This document shows positions 1 to 10,900 of a stretch of DNA of 64,000 nt, piece after piece; the stretch's first letter is position 1; each line of letters opens with the position of its first letter. A program made the translations under genes and the position numbers. The notes under the pieces were generated by a model that saw only the letters and a list, made by a program, of their open reading frames with translations, was not told where the DNA came from and did not search any database. The stretch comes from Xenopus tropicalis (lineage: Eukaryota; Chordata; Amphibia; Anura; Pipidae), in contig NC_030679.2 in the NCBI RefSeq assembly GCF_000004195.4, forward strand, positions 14,316,712-14,380,711, given 5' to 3'.

Positions 1-299
1 CCTCCCAGCATTACATCTGCTGGAGTGCAGGGACACAAGTGGCTAGGTAGGTGGACATGGTCCCCATTAGTCCAGGAGGCCGGATCTGAGGGTGCCTTAT
101 GTGAGTACCGGTGTGGGTCCCTGGGGTGTAACATGCTAGCGGAGTACCGGGGGATCACTATGAGAGAGTGTCTCTGCCGTGAGTACCTGGGAGAGCACCC
201 AGGGGGGAGAATGTAGGGATCCCCAAGATTTGGGGCCCCTAGGATGGGTTCTCCTTAGACAGGCACTAGAGGGTGGCCTTAGGGAATTGGATCCCTACA
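1..299 (+). mobile_element. Possible 3' end of an LTR-type element (fragment)
   Basis: A short open stretch (25-216) ends in a purine-rich run (AGGGGGGAGA, 201-210) followed at 212 by TGTAGGGATCC; 88 bp later the inverse GGATCCCTACA ends at 299. A purine tract directly before a TG...CA segment with inverted ends is the usual layout of a polypurine tract and 3' LTR. The segment is very short for an LTR and no recognisable pol domain lies before it in the window, so it may be an internally deleted LTR or an unrelated inverted-repeat element. Confidence 0.3.
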
Positions 300-400
300 T
301 ACTACATAATAATATACTACATAATAAATAATATACTAAATAAATATACTACATAATAAATAATATACTAAATAATAATATAACATTAGGATATGAAATG
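298..400. repeat. AT-rich tandem repeat
   Basis: Repeats of TACTACATAATAAATAATA and close variants run from the end of the preceding fragment to about 400. The run is low-complexity with imperfect units of about 35-40 bp. It has no coding potential. Confidence 0.6.
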
Positions 401-1099
401 ACATTAGACTGCAAATATACTTTTGGCATAAATCTAGCACTGTTCTGTTCATATTTCATTACTTAAAAAAATAATCTTTAAGTGCTTCACCTATTTTAAA
501 AATATAAAAAAAAAAGACCTGCTCAGAGTTGCAAAAAGTATTTTGTATACTATAGCTACATACAAAAATATGCTGCACAACCTTAACACCCCCCCCCCCG
601 CAGGGGCCCCTGTCCGACGTCCTCCCCTGAACGTGCGTATGTGAAACGCGTCAGGGGAGGACATTGGAGGCCAGAGGAAGCGGCAATAGGGTTGGGTCTG
701 GGCCGCTGGGGCCCACCGGGTATTTTCCAGTCCGATCCTGAGTACAGCAATATTTGGGGACTACAGAAACAGAAATGGAAGTGTTTATTTACAGTCATTA
801 GGTGCAAAGTGCACAAAACACTTTCATCCGACTTGTGCATATCTACTGTATACTAAAGCCCTAAGCTGGTTTGTTGGTATAACGTGCGCTCTGGCACAAA
901 TAAGCCCTATACTTGATGCAGTTATATGCACATGGGGACTTGTACGCTTTGCAAGTGGTAATGTTCCCTTTACTTTTTTTTACGGTCCCCATACACGTGG
1001 AGATTCGCGATCTCGCCAAGTGAGTGGATCTTCACCTGATATCCCCACCTACGGGTGGGCAATATCGGGGAACGTGTAGGCTAATTCGATCGTTTGGCC
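401..1099. other. Non-coding stretch with small palindromes
   Basis: No gene is seen. It holds a C-run (591-599), a perfect 12-bp palindrome CAGGGGCCCCTG (601-612), and inverted arms GTCCTCCCCTGA (619-630) and TCAGGGGAGGAC (651-662) that could fold into a hairpin. The part from about 980 to 1095 looks like a fragment of a dispersed repeat (CCCCATACACGTGG, then GGGGAACGTGTAGG inverted). The open frames here show no recognisable domain. Confidence 0.4.
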
Positions 1100-1240
1100 C
1101 TTTACTCAGTTACTACTCAAGGCCAGCCAACCTGTTACCCAACCAACTTTACTCAGTTACTACTCAAGGCCAGCCAACCTGTTACCCAACCAACTTTACT
1201 CAGTTACTACTCAAGGCCAGCCAACCTGTTACCCAAGCAG
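1100..1240. repeat. Three tandem copies of a 47-bp unit
   Basis: Units begin CTTTACTCAGTTACTACTCA at 1100, 1147 and 1194. The first two are identical and the third diverges near its end. An open frame crosses all three only because the unit lacks stops in that frame. It is a minisatellite and shows no sign of being a gene. Confidence 0.85.
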
Positions 1241-2209
1241 GTTTTACTCATCTACTATCGTCAACTAGTTGCTTTATACACAACTTGATTTGCTACCCAC
1301 TACTGCCTAGAAACAAGGATGTGATGTCCTTAGAGGAGCAGAGGGCTCTTATTACCCACCAGTCAACCCATACATACACCTACCCACTATATATCCACTC
1401 ACACACACTGCATTGAGGGTCCTTGCTCACCATTTTATCCAGCTGAAAGTACTCTATGAGATCTTGAAAAAGGCCCAATAGCAGGAAAAGAAATGGCATG
1501 CAGGCTAAAGCAATAAAAATAATGTTGTGCTTTTTGCTTATAAGAACAAAACAGCACTAGAGTCAGCAGAATTGCTTTAAGCTAAAAACATGGGCAATTT
1601 ATTTTGCCATTTTTGAAAAATTAAAATAACTTTGCCTTTATGTACAGTCATTTCTTTCCAGTCTTCTCTGTGCAAAGGTACGAGTTATTATGTTTAATAA
1701 TATACCTGCAGTTCTCAGTGCTACCACAGGGTGGCAGAGCTGAATGTATTTGCCTACTTGCTTACACAGATACACTGATAGGAAAGTACCTCAAAGTGAT
1801 GCCCACAACCGCACAATCATTTAACTGAATATATTTCAAATTAAATAATACGTCGAAAAATAATATTTCACGCATTCTCATATGCAGAACTATCTCTGCC
1901 ATAGGCAAGTCCGTCGAATTAAACTGAAAGCATTAATACCAATGACTCTGGGCTCTTAGTGATATTATCAGTTTGGCGACTCCTGCTAATTGACACCAAC
2001 CTGCCTTGCAAACATGATCTTTGGAGACATTTTAGGTTGGTGTAGGCCTGGAAACGTTCACTTGGTTATGCACTTACACCCCTAATCGTAACAAGAAAAT
2101 AGACAGGCGATGGGAAAAGCAGGTATTTTTCTTTCCCCTGACAGGGCACAAGTGCACTTACCTATTAAAATAGTATTGGGGGGGAAAAGAACTCACTCTG
2201 GAACTCACT
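1241..2209. other. Non-coding stretch, nothing recognised
   Basis: No exon, RNA gene or element ends were recognised. Frames are short and AT-rich. Confidence 0.5.
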
Positions 2210-2952
2210 GGGGCTCATTTATCAATGCATCGCAGCACACAAACCGACGCAATTATGATTATGCGCCATTTTGTGGGCACACGCAATTGCATATGCGTTA
2301 CATTGCGTCGGTTCATTTATTTTCCCACCAGTTCTTTTTATGCGCATGTCGCAAATACTGGGCAATAATGTCGCAAACAACTACATGTTTTTTGGGGGTG
2401 TGGCTAGGGGCGTGTCTTAAGCGCCCAATTTTTGCGAGAGTGCGCCCTTTGCACCTATATATGTGCTATTTGCGCGTATATAGGGGCAGATTTGCGCAGG
2501 CACGGCTGCATTGAAATTTTTACACCTGTTCATTTGTGGCGTATTTCTGACTGCGCGTTCTTCAACATTTGCGCTAGTATATTCGCAGATTTGCGCTACA
2601 ATAAACTAATTTAGGTATGTCATTAATAAAACCAGGTTAATGTTAATTTATGATATGTTGATTAGCATTATTAGGTTGCTAAGTTAGGAAGCAAGTAGTC
2701 GGTACGGGTTTATTAGGGCATTAGCTTGCGCCATCTATGCACACAATTTATGAAAAGTTTTGCGTCGTCATATGTGCAGTTTTGCGTCGTCATATGTGCA
2801 TGTTTGTATGGCGCAGCAGTTTGCGTCAACACTAGCGCATGAAACTTTAAGCGACCGTGTTTGCGCTATACTGTTAAATATGCTTATGCGCAGGGCAAAA
2901 GTTTTGCCTCTGCGACTATTATAGCGCTGCGATGCGTTGGTAAATGAGCCCC
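2210..2952. mobile_element. Non-autonomous DNA transposon with 27-bp terminal inverted repeats
   Basis: The left end starts GGGGCTCATTTATCAATGCA and the right end reads the same inverted with two mismatches (GGGGCTCATTTACCAACGCA), about 25 of 27 matching. Flanks are ...CACT and ACTCAG, giving a candidate 3-bp ACT target duplication, as PIF/Harbinger-type elements make. Interior is rich in TGCGC and TTTGCG words in both orientations, with two direct copies of TTTTGCGTCGTCATATGTGC near 2759-2802. There is no transposase, so it is a MITE-like derivative. The superfamily is an inference from TSD length and ends. Confidence 0.75.
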
Positions 2953-3389
2953 ACTCAGTCCTTAGAACCCTCTACATCTTCTTGCGTTCCTTCGTGTGTT
3001 CTTGCTGTGTTCCGATTGGAGCGTTCTTCTTGTGGCTTCTCCAATCAGAGCACAGCATTCTTGACAGACAGTAAAATTGACCAATCAGGGCACAGATGTA
3101 GGCATGGATGGGGAGATTTTACAAACTAAATGTAGTGCAGAAATGAAGAGTAAAGAGAAGAATCTGCAGCTGTAACATTTACCTGAGAACCTCAACAAAT
3201 CTGAACTTTTGCTGCAGATTTCATCCCACAGGTACTATACTGTTCTAAAGGCTGAATCACTAGCTGAAATGAAATTGTTTTTGTTAACTGGCATCTATAA
3301 CATCCCTATCACCCCTGTCCTAAATAAACCTTTTCCCCTGCAAAAGCTAATTGTGCTTTGATATATTTGTTGTTGTTTTTGCTCTTATT
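2953..3389. other. Non-coding stretch
   Basis: No gene is recognised. It contains CCAAT/ATTGG words (around 3015-3090) and a poly-T run, but nothing to anchor a promoter. Confidence 0.4.
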
Positions 3390-4260
3390 TTTTTTTTTTT
3401 ACTTTTGTCATGGTTTTGTTCATTTCTAGTTAGTTACAGTGGGGACAGTGCTGTGTATCAGTGCCAGTGTAATAGTGCCAGGGCCTGAATATCTGCCATC
3501 TGTACCCACTGTATTTCACTGTATAGAATGTGTCTGGGGTGTCCGTACTCACTGCCTTGCTCTCTATAAAACTAACTAAAACACTTTTAAAGGGTTGGTT
3601 CACTTTCAAGTTAACTTTTAGTATGCTATAGAATAACCTATTCCTAGCAACTTTGCAATTGGTCCTCCTAATTAATTTTTTAATTTGCCTTTCTCCTCCA
3701 CTTTCTAGCTTTCAAATGGGGGTCACTGACCCCGGCAGCCTAAAAAGTATTGCTCTGCGAGGCTACAATTTTATACTTTTTATGACTTATTTTTCCATGC
3801 AGGCCCAGGGTCGGACTGGCCCACCAGGATACCAGGAAAACTCCCGGTGGGCCCAGGTGTCAGTGGGCCCTACTGCCCCTAACCATTTGGCCTAATTCAT
3901 GGTCATTCCCTATTTTTGAATGGGAACAAAGGGGAGAAATAGATGGAAGAATAGATGCTAGCATGTAAATAAAAGAGACTAGGAGAACAAAGAGGTTGGG
4001 TGAGGAAAGGGGGAGAGAAAAATAGTAAAAATAAAATAGGAGAATCTAAGGTTTTCTGGTGGGCCCCTGGGGTCCCAGTCCTACACTGTGCAGGCCCCTT
4101 GACTATTCATATTCCCATCTCTTGTTTAAACCACTGCCTGGTTGTTAGTGTAAATAAGACCCTCGCAACCAGATAGCTGCTGAACAAAAAGCTAAATTAC
4201 TGAAGAACCATTAAAAATAAAAAAGAGGACCAATTGCAAATTGTCTCAGAATATCACAGT
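3390..4260 (+). repeat. Composite dispersed repeat containing a T2/Kolobok-type MITE (copy 1)
   Basis: From 3587 (TTAAAGGGTTGGTTCACTTT) the sequence follows the abundant Xenopus TTAAAGG-ended T2 MITE: the words GGGGTCACTGACCCC, AACCAGATAGCTGCTGAA and CAATTGCAAATTGTCTCAG are typical of it. Before it, 3390-3586 is a different repeat. The same two-part arrangement recurs inverted at 58,130-59,215, so the MITE entered the older repeat before the composite was copied. A 283-bp hAT MITE is nested at 3806-4088. The family name is from memory of Xenopus repeats and was not searched. Confidence 0.75.
3806..4088. mobile_element. hAT-type MITE, 283 bp, nested in the T2 MITE
   Basis: It begins CAGGGTCGGACTGGCCCACC and ends CCCAGTCCTACACTG, imperfect inverted ends of hAT style. 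It is flanked by a perfect 8-bp duplication TGCAGGCC (3798-3805 and 4089-4096). The other copy of the host repeat, at about 58,316-58,330, has the uninterrupted site, so this is a clean insertion with a visible empty counterpart. It has no coding capacity. Confidence 0.88.
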
Positions 4261-6468
4261 AGCTTTAGGTCAGTCTATGTATGGCCTATCCTTAGCCTCC
4301 CCAAACAAAAAAGTCAGCCTATGACTAAATTGTCCATAACCACTGTTTAAGAAATGACCAGAGCAAGATAAAGCCAGACAGGATCCCGGCAGATAGCAGT
4401 CTACCTTTTAATTATTAATGACACGTCTTACTGTTATTCCTCAATGTAAAATGAATGCTTCATTCAAAGTCACATTGCATACAGTCTAGCATATAGCAAC
4501 CTGCAGTTTCAGACTTGCTTTGTTACTATTCATTGCTCTGCAAATTCCCTTCTATGGATGGTTAAAAGGTTACTTCATAGACCTATAAAGGCGTTTAGCC
4601 ATACAGCATCAGATAATGTTTTTACACAAATTAAAAAGGTGAAGCTGAACTCTTGTAGAACAGTTAATGAACTCTAATTGGATTAAGAGTGTCACCTTCC
4701 CTTCTTGTCAGCACAGGGAGAATGAGCGTGGGAAATAGCTGAGTGCTTTTATGGAGTAGGGAAAGATGCTCAGGGTTAGAAGGGCAGCAGTAGATCGAAA
4801 AGAAGATTCTGTATTATCTGTAGGATAAGAAGGTGATTGAATAGTAGCGACTGTCACCCCTGTTCTAATAACTTCAAATCAAGAGTGAGCTTTGTATGGC
4901 CTGACACTTTCACACTTTGACTAAAGGTGTTAATGCCACCCTGCAGGTGTACTCAAAGGTTAAAGAACATTATTAGAAATTGAAATACCTTCTAATGTGC
5001 TCTATAATACTTGAAAGACAAGACTCTAAAATAGTCCAGAAAGGGTGAGCAGATCATAGACATGATGGGAATGCAAAACTTCTCAGATGACCTAAAGTGG
5101 GTAGTAAAAATGGTCAGGGGAACTTCCCTGGGCTGTGTTCTATATACAAGTGTTTGGGGTGGGAAGAAATACATATGAATATGTATGTGCATGGGAGGTA
5201 CGTTGGAATAAATTTCAGGGCATGGATGTTTGTGTCTGAGAGGTGATACAAATGAATATTTGAGTATTTGGTTCAGATACAAATGAAAATGCTATGGGGT
5301 GTAAGGATGGGATAAATATAAGCATGTACACCAGTGAGACGAGACAGGGTTAGGCTGGATGGTAGGCAAACATATAAATGCTATTTAAGACCTGCAGGGG
5401 GCGACAAGGATACAGATGAATGCATGTGTGCTTTCCAGAGTAGCAATACAAATAACTGTGGTGGGGTTGGGTGAGAATACCCAGTGTATGTATATAGAGC
5501 ATGTTTGTATTAGTTGAGGTTTCTCCAAAAATATGGAGAAAACCAGTTACTGCCTTTCTGCACTCCTGCCTTTTTTAGCCTTTAATTTATGGCCCTTAGT
5601 AGATCATCGCATTCTATTGTCAGAAAGTGCAGGGGGAACGGGAGGGGGGTCAAGCTTCTCTGATTCATTAAGGTTCATGTCAGTAAGAATTATTATTATT
5701 ATTATTGTTATTATTATTAAATATCATAAATGATAAAGTGCATCAGCTTTTCTATGTCTATATATCTCCACAAACCATGGCTCACAGAGCCCAAATATAA
5801 TCTCCTCTAACAGCTCACTAAATGGAACAAGGATTATTACATGCGCATTTCAGAATACAATAAGGTATGACTATAGGTTGCATATATATATATAATACAA
5901 TTTAAGGACTGGGTACTTCTGCTCAGCTTGCAAAGACCTAGTTATAAGCATCTGATCCCCAGAGCACTTTGTACCTACTCAGATTCTGGCCTAGAAACAA
6001 TTACACCGCTGATCCCCAGCTTCATGGATTGAAAAACCCAGATCCTTGTGATTGGATATAGATATTGCCACATTCTTAAAAACATGCATTGCTGCATTGC
6101 TATTGCACAAACTAAATACAGAGTTGTTGTTTTTTATTGTTTTCCCATTATTATTTTGTCTTTGGAAAGTCTTTTATTCTCCTCCTTTATTATTTTTATA
6201 TACTTTCAGTTTATTGGGTTGCTCTGATACATCTTCTTCCTCCGTTCTGCGACCCTACCTTGTATACTAGGCAGATTTCTGATGTACCATACACACCAAA
6301 TGTATCTATAGTCCAGAACAGTTAGTCCAGAATAGTTTCAGAACAGTTCTGTTTTACTTTTGTATTTTTTGGATTAGATACCCTACACACCCACCTTTTT
6401 CCTAGCTCGATCCTTTCCCAGTATTTATGGCCACTTTGTCCCTTTTCCCACCCCTTCCCAATACCATC
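4261..6468. other. Non-coding stretch; distal part is probable glra1 3' UTR/flank
   Basis: No exon is recognised. A TTATTA microsatellite lies at about 5687-5720. Because glra1 is read on the minus strand and stops at 6469, the bases just below that are its 3' UTR. Minus-strand AATAAA hexamers (plus TTTATT) occur near 6130 and 6170-6190, about 280-340 bases past the stop, and are candidate poly(A) signals. The remainder is AT-rich intergenic DNA. Confidence 0.4.
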
Positions 6469-6783
6469 TCATTGCTTGTGGACATCCTCACTGCGCACAA
6501 TCTTGTATATGATCCAGTAGAAAGTGTTGAATATCAGGAAAACCAAAGGGAAGCCGATCCTTGAAACTTTATCGATCTTCTTGGCTCGGCTAATGAAGAG
6601 CTTGCGCATCTCATCCGGGGATTTGGAGACTGGCTGGGCGGAGCTTGCTGGGTTATTGTTGTTATTACCTTTCATGGAAATCCCATCCTTGGCTTGGAGA
6701 CATGCAGGTCCCATCCCATAGGCAGCAAAGCTGAAACGTCCTTCTGCATTTTCATCCTCCTGCAAAAGATTGAGCATAGGGCT
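6469..6783 (-). CDS. glra1: Glycine receptor subunit alpha-1, terminal coding exon
   Basis: This exon encodes the end of the inhibitory glycine-gated chloride channel alpha-1 subunit, a pentameric Cys-loop receptor of the postsynaptic membrane. Visible in order: the late part of the large intracellular M3-M4 loop ([16 protein letters not shown], then an Asn run and [11 protein letters not shown]), the basic stretch [10 protein letters not shown], the fourth membrane helix ([20 protein letters not shown]) and the short extracellular tail EDVHKQ followed by TGA at 6469-6471. SRIGFP and [14 protein letters not shown] fit alpha-1 better than alpha-2, -3 or -4. The usual exon starts at 6759 after a pyrimidine-rich TTTTGCAG acceptor; a second in-frame AG 24 bp upstream would start it at 6783 and add SPMLNLLQ. 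Earlier exons should lie at higher coordinates but were not recognised in the window. No break is seen. Confidence 0.95.
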   Translation of the reverse strand, partial: SPMLNLLQEDENAEGRFSFAAYGMGPACLQAKDGISMKGNNNNNPASSAQPVSKSPDEMRKLFISRAKKIDKVSRIGFPLVFLIFNTFYWIIYKIVRSEDVHKQ

Positions 6784-6785
6784 CT
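6760..6785 (-). promoter_or_regulatory. glra1: Two alternative 3' splice sites of glra1 (alpha1 / alpha1-ins choice)
   Basis: On the minus strand the proximal acceptor is CAATCTTTTGCAG, ending at 6760. The distal acceptor TTTAAGTAG ends at 6784 and is followed by 24 bases (6783-6760) that read SPMLNLLQ in the exon's frame. Mammalian alpha1-ins has an eight-residue insert (SPMLNLFQ) at exactly this place, made by the same mechanism. The distal site has a weak pyrimidine tract, and a CTAAT branch-like word lies just upstream, so the short form should dominate (inference). Confidence 0.8.
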
Positions 6786-7065
6786 ACTTAAATTAGTCAT
6801 GGACACCGCACCTTCCACAACAGGCTCCTTCCTAATCTCTCCTTATGCATTTCCATTTTTCACTTTGATGATACAACAACATACCTGAGACTCTGGTCAC
6901 CTTAAAGTGCAACAGATTATTTTTTCTATTGTTTTTGTCTATTGGAAAGTTTCATATGAATGTATAATAATATTGTTTTTTACTATGAAGATTTTCGTTC
7001 ATCCAGGTCATGGTATATCTAGTATAAATAAATCTAAAGCAACTGGACTTGTTAAGTAATCATTG

Positions 7066-7110
7066 AGGACGTTTTACTACTCATTCGAGCAGCTTCTTCA
7101 GTTTGTCAGG
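7066..7110 (-). ncRNA. Degenerate hammerhead-ribozyme-like motif, inverted partner
   Basis: On the minus strand CTGAAGA (7101-7095) is followed by the stem AGCTGCTC, loop GAAT, GAGTAGT, and then AAAAC GTCC instead of the required GAAAC GTC. It is therefore the same unit as the intact motif at 7111-7154 in opposite orientation, but with the conserved G of the GAAA box changed to A, which should abolish cleavage. It lies on the glra1 sense strand. Confidence 0.55.
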
Positions 7111-7154
7111 TTGAACTGAAGAAGCTGCTCAGATGAGTAGTGAAACGTCTTCGA
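7111..7154 (+). ncRNA. Candidate minimal type-I hammerhead ribozyme
   Basis: All core elements are present in order: CTGAAGA (7116-7122), stem II GCTGCTC (7124-7130) pairing with GAGTAGT (7135-7141) across the loop AGAT, GAAA (7142-7145), a tiny ACGT stem III, and the cleavage triplet GTC (7147-7149). Five bases before the core (TTGAA, 7111-7115) pair with five after the cleavage site (TTCGA, 7150-7154) as stem I, with G-U pairs. Such very short stem III versions occur in Penelope-like elements and retrozymes and tend to act as dimers. No flanking Penelope coding sequence is seen here, so this is probably a relic terminal repeat. Activity is untested. Confidence 0.6.
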
Positions 7155-7155
7155 T

Positions 7156-7914
7156 GATTATATGGATTTTGCTCTTCTTTTTCTAGCATTTGTAAAGGTG
7201 TCAGCGACTCTGCTTGCTGTTTGACTCTTGTCTAAGCTGCCAATGTCTCAGACTGGATGGCTGCAAGCGGTAAGTCTACAAAGTCTTGGAAATTAGCTAT
7301 TAACGTTCTGGCATCCAGCTGCAAAAATGTATTTCCTGGTATGAGCCACCTGGATTCCTTTAAAATTTGGCAATGTACTATTCATATAAAGTCTTCTCAT
7401 GCCTTATTTTCATGGCTTTAAGGTAACAGGTAAACTATATATAAGTACGTAGTATATAAAAACCTTTGGGCAGGAACAAAAAGGAGACATTAATGACCCA
7501 AATGTCACTTAATAAATTTGTGTTTATGTGTTCTTGTTGGATAAAGAATAGTCAAAGGCTAAAAGAGTAAACCAAAGGGCTGTTTCTATATAGATAATTG
7601 TGTTAGTGCCTGAGTTGTAGGAATTTTTCAGCAGTAGAGGACAATTTTTTTCTACAGGCCAGCTCAGCTTGCCCTCTCCCAAATGCACCAGATTGGGTTG
7701 CAAGCATACTGGAAACCCACTGTTACTAAAAATGACAACTTATGGCTAATTTACAACAAAGAGCGTGTTGTAAATCTTTGGAAATATTTTCCACCATATC
7801 CAAGTCAGCTGGGCAAAGAAGTTATAGATGCACAAAGCTGAAGGTGCATTGTACATTACTATTTGTAGACAAACCAATTACAGAACCACACAACCACAGT
7901 GGAATGTACATGTA
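7156..7914. other. Non-coding stretch before the satellite
   Basis: No gene or element recognised; probably glra1 intron, since the terminal exon lies below it on the minus strand. Confidence 0.4.
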
Positions 7915-10900
7915 CACACTGTACATTCCTATCTCCTGAACAATGCAGTTATATAGGCATACAGCCATAGCTGCACTGTATATTACAATCTGCTGGCAAT
8001 GCAGTTATATAGGCATACAGCCATAGCTGCACTGTATATTACAATCTGCTGGCAATGCAGTTATATAGGCATACAGCCATAGCTGCACTGTACATTCCAA
8101 TATGCTGAGCAATGCAGTTTTATAGGCATACGACCATAGCTGCACTGTACATTCCAATCTGCTGAACAATGCAGTTATATAGGCATACAGCCATCGCTGC
8201 ACTGTACATTCCAATCTGCTGAACAATGCAGTTATGTAGGCATACAGCCATAGCTGCACTGTACATTCCAATCTGCTGACAATGCAGTTATATAGGCAAA
8301 CAGCCATAGCTGCACTGTATATTCCGATCTGCTGAACAATGCAGTTATATAGGCATACGGCCATAGCTGCACTGTACATTCCAATCTCCTGAACAATGCA
8401 GTTATAGGCACACAGCCATAGCTGCACTGTACATTCCAATCTGCTGAACAATGCAGTTATATAGGCATACAGCCATAGCTGCACTGTACATTCCGATCTG
8501 CTGAGCAATGCAGTTATATAGGCATACAGTCATAGCTGCACTGTATATTCCAATCTACTGACAATGCAATTATATAGGCATACAGCCATAGCTGCACTGT
8601 ATATTCCAATCTGCTGAACAATGCAGTTATATAGGCATACAGCCATAGCTGCACTGTATATTACAATCTGCTGACAATGCAGTTATATAGGCATACAGCC
8701 ATAGCTGCACTGTACATTCCAATCTGCTGAACAATGCAGTTATATAGCCATACGGCCATAGCTGCACTGTACATTCCAATCTGCTGTCAATGCAGTTATA
8801 TAGGCATACAGCCATAGCTGCACTGTATATTCCAATCTGCTTACATTGCAGTTACTGTATATAGGCATACAGCCATAGCTGCACTGTACATTCCAATCTG
8901 CTGACAATACAGTTAGATATGCAAACAGCCATAGCTGCACTGTACATTCCAATCTGCTGAACAATGCAGTTATATAGGCATACAGCCGCAGCTGCACTGT
9001 ATATTCCAAACTGCTGACAATGCAGTTATATAGGCATACATCCATAGCTGCACTGTACATTCCAATCTGCTGAACAATGCAGTTATATAGGCATACAGCC
9101 ATAGCTGCACTGTACATTCCAATCTGCTGAACAATGCAGTTATATAGGCATACAGCCGCAGCTGCACTGTACATTCCAATCTGCTGACAATGCAGTTATA
9201 TAGGCATACAGCCATAGCTGCACTGTACATTCCAATCTGCTGACAATGCAGTTATATAGGCATACAGCCATAGCTGCACTGTATATTCCAATCTGATGAC
9301 AATGCAGTTATATAGGCATACAGCCATAGCTGCACTGTACATTCCGATCTGCTGACAATGCAGTTATATAGGCATACGGCCATAGCTTCACTATACATTC
9401 CAATCTGCTGAACAATGCAGTTATATAGGCATACAGCCGCAGCTGCACTGTACATTCCAATCTACTGACAATGCAGTTATATAGGCATACGGCCATAGCT
9501 GCACTGTACATTCCAATCTGCTGAACAATGCAGTTATATAGCCATACAGCCATAGCTGCACTGTACATTCCAATCTGCTGACAATGCAGTTATATACGCA
9601 TACAGCTGCACTGTACATTCCAATCTGCTGACAATGCAGTTATATAGGCATACAGCCATAGCTGCACTGTACATTCCAACCTGCTGACAATGCAGTTATA
9701 TAGGCATACAGCCATAGCTGCACTGTACATTCCAACCTGCTGACAATGCAGTTATATAGGCATACAGCCATAGCTGCACTGTACATTCCGATCTGCTGAC
9801 AATGCAGTTATATAGGCATACAGGCATAGCTGCACTGTATATTCCAATCTGCTGACAACGCAGTTATATAGGCATACAGCCATAGCTGCACTGTACATTT
9901 CGATCTGCTGAACAATGCAGTTATATAGGCATACAGCCATAGCTGCACTGTATATTCCAATCTGCTGAACAATGCAGTTATGTAGGCATACAGCCATACC
10001 TGCACTGTACATTCTAATCTGCTCAACAATGCAGTTATGTAGGCATACAGCCATACCTGCACTGTACTTTCCAATCTGCTGACAATGCAGTTATATAGGC
10101 AAACAGCCATAGCTGCACTGTACATTCCAATCTGCTGAACAATTCAGTTATATAGGCATACAGCCATAGCTGCACTTTACATGCCAATCTGCTGAACAAT
10201 GCAGTTATATAGGCATACAGCCGCAGCTGCACTGTACATTCCAATCTGCCGAACAATGCAGTTATATAGGCACACGGCCATAGCTACACTGTACATTCCA
10301 ATCTGCTGAACAATTCAGTTATATAGGCATACAGCCATAGCTGCACTTTACATTCCGATCTGCTGAACAATGCAGTTATATAGGCATACAGCAATAGCTG
10401 CACTGTACATTCCAATCTGCTGACAATGCAATTATATAGGCATACAGCCTTAGCTGCACTGTACATTCCAATCTGCTGAACAATGCAGTTATATAGGCAT
10501 ACAGCCATAGCTGCACTGTACATTCTAATCTGCTGAACAAAGCAGTTATATAGGCATACAGCCATAGCTGCACTATATATTCCAATCTGCTGACAACGCA
10601 GTTATATAGGCATACAGCCGCAGCTGCACTGTACATTCCAATCTGCTGACAATGCAGTTATATAGGCATACAGCCATAGCTGCACTGTATATTCCAATCT
10701 GCTGAACAATGCAGTTATATAGGCATACAGCCATAGCTGCACTGTACATTCCAATCTGCTGAACAATGCAGTTATATAGGCATACAGCCATAGCTGCACT
10801 GTACATTCCAATCTGCTGAACAATGCAGTTATATAGGCATACAGCTGCACTGTACATTCCAATCTGCTGACAATGCAGTTATATAGGAATACAACCATAG

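Noticed and set aside
1024..1416. Plus-strand open frame with repeated YSVTTQGQPTCYPTN
   Set aside because: It is produced by the 47-bp tandem repeat and has no conserved domain or splice context.
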